From NCBI GenBank assembly GCA_907164885.2, contig OU015499.1, positions 156,112,821-156,176,820 of the forward strand: a DNA stretch of 64,000 nucleotides, in the 5' to 3' direction. Below are positions 1-11,516 of the stretch, one piece after another; position 1 is the first letter of the stretch; every line of letters begins with the position of its first letter. Source of the stretch: Dolomedes plantarius. Taxonomy: Eukaryota > Arthropoda > Arachnida > Araneae > Dolomedidae. The translations under genes and the position numbers were made by a program. The notes beneath the pieces were generated by a model. It saw only the letters and a program-made list of their open reading frames with translations, did not search any database and was not told the DNA's origin.

Positions 1-141
1 CACATTGCATGTTATCTCATTGAATTATCATTTGGTAAGTCAAGTTTGAGTAGTTATTTAGCTCTGTTAAACCCTTCAACTATTTAAAGGAGTTTTTCAG
101 AAACTTTCAAAATTTGCGGGGGCCTCTTTTCACAAGAGAAT

Positions 142-170
142 CTCTGTGGTAGATCTTCTCTACCACAGAG
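142..170. repeat. Inverted repeat at a duplication breakpoint
   Basis: Perfect 11-bp arms (CTCTGTGGTAG and its complement) flank a 7-nt loop. It lies exactly where copy A departs from copy B (around 54700), at the edge of a ~340-bp deletion in copy A. Confidence 0.75.
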
Positions 171-2092
171 AAGATCTTATTAGAGAGGCTTTAAGATGAC
201 AGAGGCTTCCAAGATGTAAATCAACAAGGCAAAAAAAATATTAGTAATCGTTTGTCAGGAAATTAGATAATTATAAATTATTTCTAGTACCTCCTTGAAA
301 ATCTAACATGTCATGAGCATAGCAATGAAAAATGGTCAGAATGTGATGTTTGTATTCATAGATATAAATGCAGTTTTGTTCAGAACATAATTAATGCAAA
401 TTTATGTTAGCATTATCATGGTGTTGTGTGGAATTTTCTTGCACCTCATTTTACCACTTTAATATCTCTTGAGTGATATTTAAGTTATGATTTTGTTGAG
501 ATACCTTTAAAAGGCTCTCAATTTTATCAAAATCTCTTAAAGAACACTGGAAATTTGAAGATAAAGTTAATGAAATTTAAATAAAATTACTTTTTTATGA
601 TGTTCTATGGTGAAATGCATGAATGAGTATTTCGATAAATGTTTTAGCAAAGTGATAGATGACTAAGAGATACCTCCACATCTGGCACATGTTATTAATC
701 TGACCTGTACTGTACTTCTAATTAGTTCACTTTCAATGAAGGCAGATAATAATCAGTCTCTTGTACTCTCTAATCCAATCATAAATGTTATTAATTGTAA
801 CTCTACCTCACCGAATGGGTGGCTATGTTTTAATAGTTCCAAATGCTCCTAATCCAAACCTTACAACTCAGCAGTCGTAAGTTTTATGTTTTTTTTTTTT
901 GCATTCTGGTATAAGTTCAACAATCCAATATTGTTAACTGCCGTATACCAGTCTAAATATCTCATACTCCAATGCGATTTATATAAAAGAATTTTGCTGT
1001 AGAATTTATTTTGAAAGTATCAATAACTCATTTGTTATGGATTATCATTCTCTTTTTGTCATATTTTCTCGAAATAAAGATACTAAATGTTTTGACGGTA
1101 TCCTCACCTGAGCTTATGTATACAAAATAGAGAAAAATTACTTTTTGTTATTCCTGTCAAGTGTATTACTTCTAAGGATTTAAATTTTTATTGCATATAT
1201 AATCTGTAAAATTTACTTAGTATGAAAAGGAAAAATAGTTTAGGGGTTGTAATTTATAAAAATTTTATAACATGTTTGTCTATGAACTAAACAGTTTAAA
1301 TTTCATTATGTAGGAAATTTTGACTGCAGATTTTGTTTTTAATTTGCTTATTCTTTAAAAATTTAATTTGTATAAGTATTACTGTTTTGTATACTATGTA
1401 AATGTGTTTCTTTAATCACTGTTTTGTTAAATATAGTATTGAACTTTTGCAGGTTCTCTGAGAGCAAACATTTATGACTGAAGAATAAAATACTTCATAC
1501 TCTATCATGAAAAATTATTTAAATTGACAACTGCATTACTATCTCAAGGTGGGTGTGATTTTATGTAACCAAGAAGTGTTATAATACATATATTTTAATC
1601 TTCATCTGATTTCCTGTAGCACTTAACTGTATTGAAGATTTCTGACCAAAAGAATTACATTCTTTGTGGATATCTTGAAATCATTTGACTTTATACCCAA
1701 AATTGAAAAATGTTATGAGATTGCATTATCCTTTAAGAACAAAATGGTTTTTAATATTCTCTGAATCACATAACAGTTTTATTTATTTTATTATCCAGTA
1801 TAAAGGTATCTCAAGATAATCAGAATGTAATTTGAATTATTCTTAATGTCATGATATATAAAATTGTTTGAACAGTTTGGCAGCAATATAAAAATGCAGA
1901 AACAATTTTTAGAACAATTGAATTTTGATTAAAACCCTTAAAAACACTTCCTGCCACCCAAAAAATTAATAAATTTTTAAAAAATTGATAACAAAAATGT
2001 AAACTATAAGAATATCAAATATACCAATATGTTTTTAAAGAGAATTATAAAAAAAAATACCAATTTTTTCTCAAAAAATTTCTCTCATTATA

Positions 2093-2170
2093 CAGTGGAC
2101 GCTCGTTAATTCGAACTCGAAGGTTCTCAGAAAAATGTTCGAATTATCCGAAGTTCGAATTATCCGATGT
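2093..2170 (+). mobile_element. Pogo/Tigger-like terminal fragment
   Basis: Preceded by TA, the sequence starts CAGTGGACGCTCGTTAATTC. It continues with TTCGAATTATCCG repeated twice, in the style of pogo/Tigger inverted termini. No matching opposite terminus is visible downstream, so this is probably a one-ended remnant. It lies in the part of copy A that copy B lacks. Confidence 0.4.
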
Positions 2171-3077
2171 TAAGAGAAAATATATAACTTTAAATGTGTA
2201 TCACTGAAGAAGAAAATCTCCTAGTATGTGTAACCCCAGAAAATATATTATACTATGTTATCTAAAGTTAAACATATTAAAAAGCAATACAGACTTACCT
2301 TAATCATAAAATGAAGCAGAAGATATGCAGTATCTCATACACTAAAAGAAGTCTGCAGATAACTGTTTTGAAATGTTTGATTCAGATTATTTGAAAAATC
2401 ACATTAAAACACTTATTGCACAGTAAATGAACAGAAAGAAAGTGAAGAATTTATACTATTGTCAATTCTAATGTATTATATACACAACATCAAATTAAAA
2501 TGTAAAGTGAGCGTGGTGAAAAATATCTGCAGCCAACAAACTACAGTCCAAACAAATAGGCCTAAATAAACCTATAAGCCACATATTCTTTATTTCCTAT
2601 AATAATTTTATGTATGCAATTTGTAGATTTATGAACATTTTAATCTGGTGGTAACCGAGATTTTTCATCAGATGTTTATCTATGGAATTAGTCTGAGTAT
2701 TAATCTTAACGGTGAAATAATTTTTAATTACGGACAACTGAATAAATAAAAAGGGAAAAATATTGATATTACTTATCCATTATTGATCAGGCCGATAGCA
2801 GTAGTTTTGTGGAGATCCCTACAAACCGAAATATATCAAATATCTGCACGTCCCTCTGATGTGCTAGGACAAAAGAATAAAAATGCATAAGGAAACTCGT
2901 GACCAAATTGCATTAAATTTAAAATGGTCGTTAATTTCATTTATCCAGAACATAATTTATAGCATCTTAGTTTATAGATATCACATATCCTGGCACAAAA
3001 ATTTACATTGCTGTTGAATTCACATGAAAAATACGAAAAAAGCGTGTGTTACAATGTTAATATATCTTATTCACATT

Positions 3078-3097
3078 CCTTTTTCTTCTCTTTGCAG
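3078..3097 (+). other. 3' splice acceptor upstream of zinc-finger gene A
   Basis: A pyrimidine tract ends in TTTGCAG followed by GTGCTCGG. The same signal is conserved in copy B (AG at 60220-60221). This suggests that both genes have a 5' non-coding exon further upstream and that the finger ORF lies in the last exon. A second weaker acceptor (CTCGCAG, near 3412) just before the start codon is also conserved. Confidence 0.55.
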
Positions 3098-3422
3098 GTG
3101 CTCGGTACATATTGCTATATGCGAGACTAAAATAGTACCACAAATTTAGAAGTTCGACATATTGCTGACAGTTACAGTAATTTTGTCATCGTGTAAAGAA
3201 ATTTCGGTATAGCAGGGGAGACACAGTATTGTATTAACAGTGTAAATATACTTTCCAATGAATGACATTCCTGCGGGCAGAAGCCGAACAAAAATGCACT
3301 CCATGTCAGACGTCCTAATTAGTCTGTAAAAAGGTCCAGTGAACAGATTTCCCCGCACACCTAAGAAGAAATATACAAGATTAGTTTTCAAAGGATCATT
3401 CTCGCAGTTAGCTTGGTGAAAT

Positions 3423-5240
3423 ATGCGTCCGTACCACCTTATTGATAATCCCCTCTGTACCAATAGAGAAAAACCTTTCACTTGCACTGTATGTGAGAAA
3501 AGGTTTTCTGTGCAGAGTTCTTTCAAAAGACATCTCCGCATCCACAAAGAGAGACCTTTCGCTTGCAATGTATGTGAGAAAAGGTTTTCTCAACAGGATG
3601 ATTTTAAAACACATCTCCGCACACACACAGTAGAGAAACCTTTTGCCTGCACTGTATGTGAGGTTAGGTTTTCTCAGCCGGGGACTTTAAAAACACATCT
3701 CCGCACCCACACAGGAGAGAAACCTTTCGCCTGCACTGTATGTGAGAAAAGGTTTTCTATACGGGGTGCTTTAAAACCACATCTCCGCACCCACACAGGA
3801 GAGAAACCTTTCACCTGCACTGTATGCGAAAAAAGATTTTCTGTGCAGGGTCAGTTAAAAATACATCTCCTCACCCACACAGGAGAGAAACCTTTCTTCT
3901 GTACTGTATGCGAAAAGAGATTTTCTCAGCAGAGTCATTTAAAATTTCATCTCCGCACCCACACGGGAGAGAAACCATTCGCATGCACTGTATGTGAGAA
4001 AAAATTTACTGTACAGAGTCATTTAACAGAACATCTTCGCACCCACACAGGAGAGAAACCTTTTTCCTGCACTGTATGTGAGAAAAGGTTTTCTGTGAAG
4101 AGTGCTTTCAAAACACATCTCCGCACCCACACAGGAGAGAAACCTTCCGCCTGCACTGTATGTAAAAAAAGGTTTTCTCAGCAGAGTGGTTTAAATAGAC
4201 ATCTTCGCACACACACAGGAGAGAAACCTTTCGTCTGCGCTATATGCGAAAAGAGATTTTCTCAGCAATGTCATTTAAAGTTTCATCTCCGCACCCACAC
4301 AGGAGACAAACATTTCGCATGCACTGTATGTGAGAAAAGGTTTTCTGTGCAGAGTGCGTTCAAAAGACATCTCCGTATCCACACAGGAGAGAAACCTTTC
4401 GCCTGCAATGTATGTGAGAAAAGGTTTTCTCAACAGGGTGTTTTAAAAACACATCTCCGCACACACACAGAAGAGAAACCTTTCGCCTGTAATGTATGTG
4501 AGAAAAGATTTTGGTATCAGAGTAATTTAGAAACACATCTCCGCACCCACACAGGAGATAAACCTTTCGCCTGCACTGTATGTAAGAAAAGATTTTCTGA
4601 TCAGAGTAATTTAGGAACACATCTCCTCACCCACACAGGAGAGAAACCTTTCACCTGCACTGTATGCGAAAAGAGATTTTCTCAACAGGGTCATTTAAAA
4701 AGACATCTCCGCACCCACACAGGAGAGAAACCTTTCGCCTGCACTGTATGTGAGAAAAGGTTTTCTGTGAAGAGTGCTTTCAAAACACATCTCCGCATCC
4801 ACACAGGAGAGAAACCTTTCGCCTGCACTGTATGTGAGAAAAGGTTTTCTGATCAGAGTGCTTTCAAAACACATCTCCGCATCCACACAGAAGAGAAACC
4901 TTTCGCCTGCACTATATGTGATAAAAAGTGTTCTTCACAAGGGGATTTAAAAAAACATCTCCGGACCCACACGGGAGAGAAACCATTCGCCTGCACTGCA
5001 TGTGAGAAAAGGTTTTCTGTGCAGAGTGTTTTAAAAACACATTTCCGCACCCACACGGGAGAGAAACCTTTCAACTGCACTGTATGCGAAAAGAGATTTT
5101 CTCGGCAGGGTCATTTAAAAAGACATCTCCGCACCCACACAGGAGAGAAACCTTTCGCCTGCACTCTATGTGAGAAAAGGTTTTCTGATCAGAGTGCTTT
5201 CAAAAGACATCTCCGCATCCACACAGGAGAGAAACCTTAA
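3423..5240 (+). CDS. Poly-C2H2 zinc-finger protein A (21 fingers)
   Basis: The 605-aa protein is almost entirely C2H2 zinc fingers: 21 units with a 28-residue period, each reading close to FACTVCEKRFS followed by H-x3-H and joined by TGEKP linkers. Such proteins are nuclear sequence-specific DNA binders. No KRAB, ZAD or BTB domain is visible; the N-terminus is only about 18 residues (HLIDNPLCTNREKP), shared with paralogue B. The start is chosen because it is the first in-frame ATG after the conserved acceptor and aligns with the start in B. The residues at helix positions -1, 3 and 6 vary between fingers (QSSFK, QDDFK, QGQLK), so each finger could read different bases. The ORF ends at a TAA made by a one-base insertion, since TGEKP is normally followed by FAC. 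Five more finger units follow out of frame, so the protein is a truncated form of an ancestral ~26-finger protein. Confidence 0.85.
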   Translation: MRPYHLIDNPLCTNREKPFTCTVCEKRFSVQSSFKRHLRIHKERPFACNVCEKRFSQQDDFKTHLRTHTVEKPFACTVCEVRFSQPGTLKTHLRTHTGEKPFACTVCEKRFSIRGALKPHLRTHTGEKPFTCTVCEKRFSVQGQLKIHLLTHTGEKPFFCTVCEKRFSQQSHLKFHLRTHTGEKPFACTVCEKKFTVQSHLTEHLRTHTGEKPFSCTVCEKRFSVKSAFKTHLRTHTGEKPSACTVCKKRFSQQSGLNRHLRTHTGEKPFVCAICEKRFSQQCHLKFHLRTHTGDKHFACTVCEKRFSVQSAFKRHLRIHTGEKPFACNVCEKRFSQQGVLKTHLRTHTEEKPFACNVCEKRFWYQSNLETHLRTHTGDKPFACTVCKKRFSDQSNLGTHLLTHTGEKPFTCTVCEKRFSQQGHLKRHLRTHTGEKPFACTVCEKRFSVKSAFKTHLRIHTGEKPFACTVCEKRFSDQSAFKTHLRIHTEEKPFACTICDKKCSSQGDLKKHLRTHTGEKPFACTACEKRFSVQSVLKTHFRTHTGEKPFNCTVCEKRFSRQGHLKRHLRTHTGEKPFACTLCEKRFSDQSAFKRHLRIHTGEKP

Positions 5241-5653
5241 CGCCTGCACTATATGTGAGAAAAAGTGTTCTTCACAAGGGGATTTAAAAAAAACATCTGG
5301 GCACCCACACGGGACAGAAACCTTTCGCCTGCACTGTATGTGAGAAAAGATTTTCTCATCAGAGTGCTTTCAAAAGACATCTCCGCATCCACACAGGAGA
5401 GAAGCTTTTCGCCTGCACTATATGTGAGAAAAAGTATTCTTCACAAGGGGATTTAAAAAAACATCTGCGCACCCACACGGGACAGAAACCTTTCGCCTGC
5501 ACTGTATGTGAGAAAAGGTTTTCTCATCAGAGTGCTTTCAAAAGACATCTCCGCATCCACACAGGAGAGAAACCTTTCCCCGGTACTGTATGTGAGAAAA
5601 AATTTTCTCAACGGGGGCATTTGAAAACGCATCTTCTTATCCATGGAAGATAG
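5241..5653 (+). pseudogene. Frameshifted 3' tail of zinc-finger gene A
   Basis: Five further finger units follow the stop of gene A. The first insertion at about 5239 moves them one frame. A second, an A7-to-A8 run at 5286-5293, moves them again. Fingers 23-26 are then open to a TAG at 5651-5653. The last finger has lost its first cysteine (FPGTVC instead of FACTVC). The tail ends in HLLIHGR, matching the ancestral end seen in paralogue B. It is not translated from the main start unless the shifts are sequencing errors. Confidence 0.8.
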
Positions 5654-7024
5654 ACTTTTTTCATTCAAAGTCATTTTTGACAAACCGTAAAATCTTCATT
5701 ATAATATGCACACGTTTATAATACACATGCTTGATTTTGCGCGAAATTTTCGGAAAAAATTAGAATTCGACTATAATACGCATCTATAACTGTTCAATAT
5801 TTTATTTAAAAATTGCAGAAATATTTTTTAACATAAAAAAATTTTGTGATAAAAATAAACGAAAACTTCAAATTCGGTAGAAAAAAAATTAAATTGTTAA
5901 TTCAAAACAAACAATACTGTGAAATTTTCTGTCTTATTCATTTTCACTAGAATACAGCTCATCTGTTGTTTGTTGTTTATTCCATGTTTAAAAATACTTT
6001 TTTGCACGGGTATAATGTGCACCTTCGATTTTGCGGGCTAACTGGGAAAAAGTGCGTATTATACTCAAAATTTTACGGTACGTGTTTTTTTTTAAGAAAT
6101 AGAGCTCGGAATGATTGTTTGGAATTTATTCAATATTTTTTGGCCTACGTTTCTTGATTGGATACTTGACCCACCAAAGTGAAAGACCCCACCCCGTGGA
6201 AGTTTAAAAAAATATTGCCATTGATAAATATTTTTATTGTTGTATAATGTTCCTTAAATAATTATGAAATTGTCATTATACCTGTTTACATTGCAGGGAA
6301 GGGTGTCATGAAATGTCAGTTATGCAATACTTCTGATGTTTGATTTTGCATAATATTTAATTTTAATTTTTAAGATTTTTCTGATTTTATCTACATCTGC
6401 TGTGTTTCGTAAATAAGGAAATAAATGTGTATAACATGGAAATAAATATTTTATGGCTTCATTTCGAGACTGGATTCATTTTCGCGTTTGTCTCTTTTGG
6501 TTTAAATTAATTTAGCTTTTATTGTTTTATTTGGAGGGTTTTATTTATTTATTCCCTATTTTTGTTTGTTTTGTTTTTATAATGTGCAGTCAAAGTAATA
6601 TTTGACGCATGGTTCCTTAAATTTTATTTTTATGTTAGATGTCTCAGTTTTTTGTGTATGAAATGTATAGAGGAGAGGAGGGTAATGTGGAATACCAAGG
6701 CTTCAGCTCTGTTTGGTGCTGCTATTACGTGGGAATACCATGAACTTCTTAAAAAACACTCCCATGATGCAGTTCACTGAGAGTTGACCGCTTGTTGTTG
6801 TTGTACCACTTGCTACAGAACAAAATGTGTTTTTAGATTTTCAAGAGTTTTTGCAGGTAGGTTTTCAAACATTTTAACCTACTAGTACGCATGTGATTTG
6901 AACATTGATGTGAAGCATAATGTACACTAAAAGAATTGTAGTTTGTTATAATGTGGTCGTTTTTTAGCTGACAATGTTTTGTCCATCAATTTAAAGGTTC
7001 ATTTTCCATGATGGCGTGTCGGGT
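5654..7024. other. AT-rich non-coding DNA
   Basis: After about 160 bp still shared with copy B (to 5812), this is AT-rich DNA with no convincing coding region. The uninterrupted A/T junction at 5812-5813 is the empty site of the Helitron found in copy B. Confidence 0.6.
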
Positions 7025-7051
7025 ATTATGGAATACTAGGTATTCCATAAT
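7025..7051. repeat. Short palindrome
   Basis: 12-bp perfect arms (ATTATGGAATAC) are separated by TAG. The same GGAATACC-type word recurs at about 6680-6740, so this may be part of a decayed transposon. Confidence 0.7.
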
Positions 7052-7107
7052 CCCGTTATAGGCAGGAAAGCTAGATCTTCTATAATATCCTACTTCCCAT
7101 ATATAAA

Positions 7108-7462
7108 AAAGAGTTAGAGGATGAACTGAAAGAAAAGGACATAAAGGAGGAACCAGAAGCTTTAAAACAACCAAAGAAACTGAACATTCAAAGACCCCCT
7201 GTTAAGAAATTAAACTTAGACCGACCATCTAGACCTAAACCTACTAGAGATGAATCTTTCCATTCTGATGTATGATCTGTAATGGACTTCATGCCATGAA
7301 CTAAAGAACCGGAAAACAAAGACGCTGAATGTATCTTCTGTAACGGAAAATTCTCAGAAGATCAATGAGGGATATTTGGATTCAATGCTTCAGCTGCTCT
7401 CTGCGGACTCACCTTGACTGTACCGGAGCAGAGAAAGGAGATTATATCTGTGACTTTGTAAA
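7108..7462 (+). pseudogene. Tigger/pogo-like transposase C-terminal fragment
   Basis: The translated sequence has a lysine/proline-rich linker. This is followed by a cysteine/histidine cluster reading ECIFC, then WIQCFSC after a frameshift, THLDC and YICDF. This arrangement is the PHD-like C-terminal tail typical of pogo/Tigger (CENP-B-type DDE) transposases. At least three in-frame TGA stops and one frameshift (near 7375) break it, and the final cysteine is lost. No catalytic DDE domain or termini are recognisable nearby, so it is a remnant. The family call rests on remembered motif order. Confidence 0.55.
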
Positions 7463-9343
7463 TAGACTAGAAGCAGAAATGACTTACACATAATCTTAAA
7501 AATATGGTTTTTAGAGTTAAAAATAAGTATGTTTTGTGAAGTCTAATTAGTTTTTCAATGGTTTAAACCACCTATTTCATATTAACCGCAAACCATTAAA
7601 ACTTCTGTGTTTGTAAAGGATTTGAATTATGGATCTTCAACCTGTGGCCCGCGGCCACGTTTGACCCCCGAAACATTTCGACCAGATAAAACGAAAGTTT
7701 GATATAAATTTAAAAAAAAAATTAGAATTCAGAATCTTAAGAAGAAATAAACACAAAGAGCAGCAGGCCAATGCTCTTTCTTCCCAGAACCTCACCTGCG
7801 TCTCGTCCTCCTGCATTCGTTCTGTTTCATGCAATAGAAAGTACAAAATGCATTGGTTCAACTCTCATTTTTGTTCTTTGTTGAAAATAATATATAAAAA
7901 CATTTTTTTAATTAATTATAGTTTAAAAGGCACAAAATGCTTTTTACCATGTTTTTATTAACTGGTTTTCTTGTTTGTTTATCCAGTACAAACCTTGCAA
8001 TCGATTTTAAACTAACTTACCGACTACCTAGACGTTTGAAACTTTTAGAATACCCCAGAACACGATGACAATGCATTCATTTAATACTTTTAGCCATCTT
8101 TAAGCAGGAATGAAATCATTTTCTGTTAGTTTTGTTTTGTAGAATGGTGCTGCCATCTATCGTCCGGGACGGAAACGATATGTTCAACACAAGTTAACTT
8201 CCAATTCCCGAGCTAAACGATTGATTTCGCATTTGATACCTCTTTATTACGCATTTGATCATTTTCTTTCAAGTGGATGGGATAATTCATCAAAAAAATT
8301 TAAAAAATGATTATTAATACATACAATTGTCAAAATTATATGATTCAACAGAAAATTTAAAAACATAGTATATAAAAAGTTCTCTTTATGTTGTGATTAT
8401 TAAAACACACCATACACTGTTGTTGACCCATTTTCTTTCAATGAAAAACCACACGACCCCAATTAAAATTTATTGGTAACAGCAAATTTAAAAAAAAAAT
8501 GAAATTGTTACAAAAGAATACAAAAACGAACCAAGCAAATGTTGAGAAACTATTTCACAAATCAATTTTCTGTAGATTTTGGATATATACTTTGCATAAT
8601 AACGATAAAAAAAATTGTCTTCCTTACCCTCTACATTTTGTTTCTGCCAAATTTTATAAACTTAAACTTCCTATTTAAGTATTAATATGTATTTGTATTT
8701 CCTTTAGATAAAAACCAATGAAAATTTTAAAAAAGGACATGATTTTAAAAGGATGAGCTTCCGATTAAAACATAGAAAATTATGAACTTCCTTTATCTAT
8801 ATAAAGCTAACCTAGAAAGAAATGAACGAGGAGGGAATGAACCTGAACCCCGGATAGTACTTGTTCAATAATTGGCGAAAGAATTGGGAATGCCACTATC
8901 ACATCCTCGTTGTTTGGTTATTATAGCGCCGCGTTTTGAAAACCCAGTCTCCCACATGGAAGTCAAATCGAATGGAATCGATGTAGCCTTGTAAGACTGC
9001 TTGGCACATTTAATAATATCGTAGATATGGAAGATGTAAAAAAATATAAATAAAACTGCGTAAATAATAAAATATATGTGAATATAGAAAGCATAATTTT
9101 AAATTAAGTAATTCATCATGATTTACGTTGATTTCAGACTATCTGCGACCCCTCCAATTTTTTGTCTCGACTCCTCTGAGGGTCACGACGCACTGCTCTA
9201 TTGCACTAATCACGAGTGATTTCTGAAAGCTAAATATATTGAAATATGTACAATTTACACCTTTAGGAGATTTTTCAAAGAAGCAATTTTGGTGTATGAA
9301 TATATAAGATAAGATATATAAATAAATAAATAAATATATATAT
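7463..9343. other. Non-coding; possible hAT terminus near 7629
   Basis: AT-rich DNA without a supported gene. Around 7629 the sequence GATCTTCAACCTGTGGCCCG resembles a hAT-type terminus, and 9150-9200 contains a GGGTCACGACGCACTG-like stretch. I cannot pair them convincingly or see an 8-bp duplication. Confidence 0.35.
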
Positions 9344-9944
9344 TATCATATACTGGGTGCAATTCGTCTTCACTGCCCAGTCTATTTCGATAGCGCGCCG
9401 AACTATGGCTAATTCCTAGCCACCCGGTTCCCTCAGAAATCACCGAGAATACGCTGGATTAAGGAACGTAAAACAAGCACCTTTATTCTTTAACGTATTT
9501 ACACATTTACATTAACTCCATATGAGTTTTGCACCTCCAGTGCATGCATGGCCTCCAGCCAATTCAATTCATTCACCAAACAAATCGCAATCACCTCCAC
9601 GTGGCTTCTCCGCACACGTAAACTCTGGTCCGAGACAAAATCGGCATCCACGCCGGACCCCTGTCTCTCTCTCTCTCTCTTGTCACCACCCTCGCTTGCT
9701 CTCTCCTTCACAGACGAACACCAGTTCAAACCGGTTTCTTCCCGCTGCATACCTCCGGAACCAGTTGTCCACCAAACCATTTGCACATCCGGTCCTGGTT
9801 GTCATCTGTTTACCGGAGAGCTGGTACGCCTCTTGATTGATTACCTGTACTCGCCTCTGGTAAACATTCAAAACTGAAAAGAAACTTCACCAAATTTTAT
9901 ATATAATATACCGGGGGTTAAGCAGAGGGCCCGCCGCCATCACA
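9344..9944 (-). repeat. 3' LTR (element orientation)
   Basis: 601-bp direct repeat. It contains, on the minus strand, a TATA-like box at 9895-9905 and an AATAAA at 9482-9487, a normal U3-R order. A (CT)n run near 9660 is one CT unit shorter than in the other LTR. The small ORFs on both strands here are repeated in the other LTR and are not genes. Confidence 0.85.
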
Positions 9945-9960
9945 GCTCCTCCCCCCTTTA
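9945..9960 (-). other. Polypurine tract
   Basis: Read on the minus strand this is TAAAGGGGGGAGGAGC, directly abutting the LTR that begins TGTGATGG. This is the expected position for plus-strand priming and fixes the element's orientation. Confidence 0.75.
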
Positions 9961-11516
9961 AAGGCTTTTTTATACATAAAAAAGTCTAATGGAAAGTTCG
10001 GTAGGTCCCTTTAGGTATGCCCACACGAAACATTTCCAAAGAGGTCAATACCATTTGGCTTTCTTCAGCCCTAACTTCCTAGAGTCAATTTCCGCCTACT
10101 TTAGAAATTTCCCTCGAAAAATGCCCTAAACTGCACTCAGTCTGGGACACATCATTCCTAAACCTGCACTCCGAATACTTTTCGAGAGTGAAAAACCTCA
10201 ATTCAATTTCCAGTAAGAGATGCAGATAATCATTACACTGATATTACATTAGCTAAACACATAATAAATTCATACATGATTAAGACAAACAAAATACTCA
10301 TAATGCACTAAAAAACTTACGTTAACAATTTCATACTGAAAACAAAAAAAAACATAGCCTCAAGGCCATTCTATCTGCAGATAACCTTCTCGGTTCCATT
10401 GTACACTTAAGGGCGGTTAGCACCCGTACCTTTCGGCCAGTCATAGCCGACAACGTACTCTAACTTGTTTAGCTTCTATTCGCCAACAAATTAAGCACTT
10501 TCATTTAACATATTTTAGCATAGGTAGTACAACAATACATTACTCTAATCTTAACTTAATTACAAACATTACCACAATTTCGACCATATTTCAATTATCG
10601 ACTATAACTTAACCTAGTTGCAATAACATGAAACAAAATATTACTCAAAGACACCTTAAACAAAGAAACATTACTCAAAAAAACACAGTTAACACAACAT
10701 ACATTGATCACAACATTAACCAATTAAAAATTTCACAATTGCTTTGTAAACTTCTCTAAAAGCAAAAACACATCATCGTGGATAACGATTACCAAATATA
10801 GTGGACAAAATTAAACTTATATTTCTTACTAAATATTAGTTATGTAATTCTTACTATTTCATTAAACATTCGGCATTACAAGATCATTAACTATGCGACA
10901 TTCAGTTGGTCCTGTAACCCACGGAACATAATTTCTCCTATCCAAACGCGCGACTCAATCGGCCTCTTTCCACTCGATTGGCCAGGAAACTGAAACTCAC
11001 AGTTGAGCCCACATTTATTTCTACACTAGGATTCCACAATTCCACTAGGTGTTTTTAACGTCATTTCTTGACATAGAGTCATAACAAACTAACTCGTTTG
11101 GTTCTTTTTCTAACAAGAACAAAATTGTATTGCGGTATATTAATGACAGCCTTTCTGAGGCCTTCCACCGGCTTACACAAAAAGCGTCTTAGGACCTTTC
11201 ACCAAAACAAAATCATTATACTAATTGATCACAATCGTTATACTAATTGAACATAAGGAAATATACGTAATTTGCTTAAATCCATTCTCAAACTATGTGG
11301 TCATGTTTTACCCACATATATACACTTTAAATTTCACAAAAATCATCACATAAAAGATTGTACACTACAATTTACTCAATTCAACATTCTGGTATAAAAT
11401 CATACAAAAAAAACAATACACATAATTCTTACACATACATTTTTGGGCCACTGTTTCACTCAGATTACTTCGGAGCATTAAATTCTCCCCTGACCCTCAA
11501 AATCTCAACTGAGAAT
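9961..11516. other. 3' untranslated interior of the LTR element
   Basis: About 1.55 kb between the ORF and the polypurine tract with no coding sequence that I can support. An autonomous relative would carry pol here. Confidence 0.7.

Larger units (their letters stand above)
1..5812 (+). repeat. Segmental duplication, copy A
   Basis: The segment aligns by eye, in the same orientation, with 54546-62561. The offset is about 54,545 bp at the left end. The match covers the AT-rich upstream DNA, a splice acceptor, the zinc-finger gene and about 150 bp beyond it. Copy A lacks about 340 bp near position 160 that copy B has at about 54700-55060. Copy A has about 660 bp (roughly 1849-2509) that copy B lacks. 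It also lacks the piggyBac and Helitron of copy B. The left boundary lies outside the window. Apart from the zinc-finger gene I see no coding sequence in 1-3400. Confidence 0.92.

Noticed and set aside
3146..3626. Minus-strand ORFs opposite zinc-finger gene A, and similar ones opposite gene B
   Set aside because: They are antisense shadows of the finger repeats.
7629..9200. A complete hAT MITE
   Set aside because: The left sequence looks like a hAT end, but no matching right end or 8-bp duplication could be found.
9522..9877. 100-aa ORFs in the LTRs
   Set aside because: Present identically in both LTRs on both strands; CT-rich low-complexity reading.
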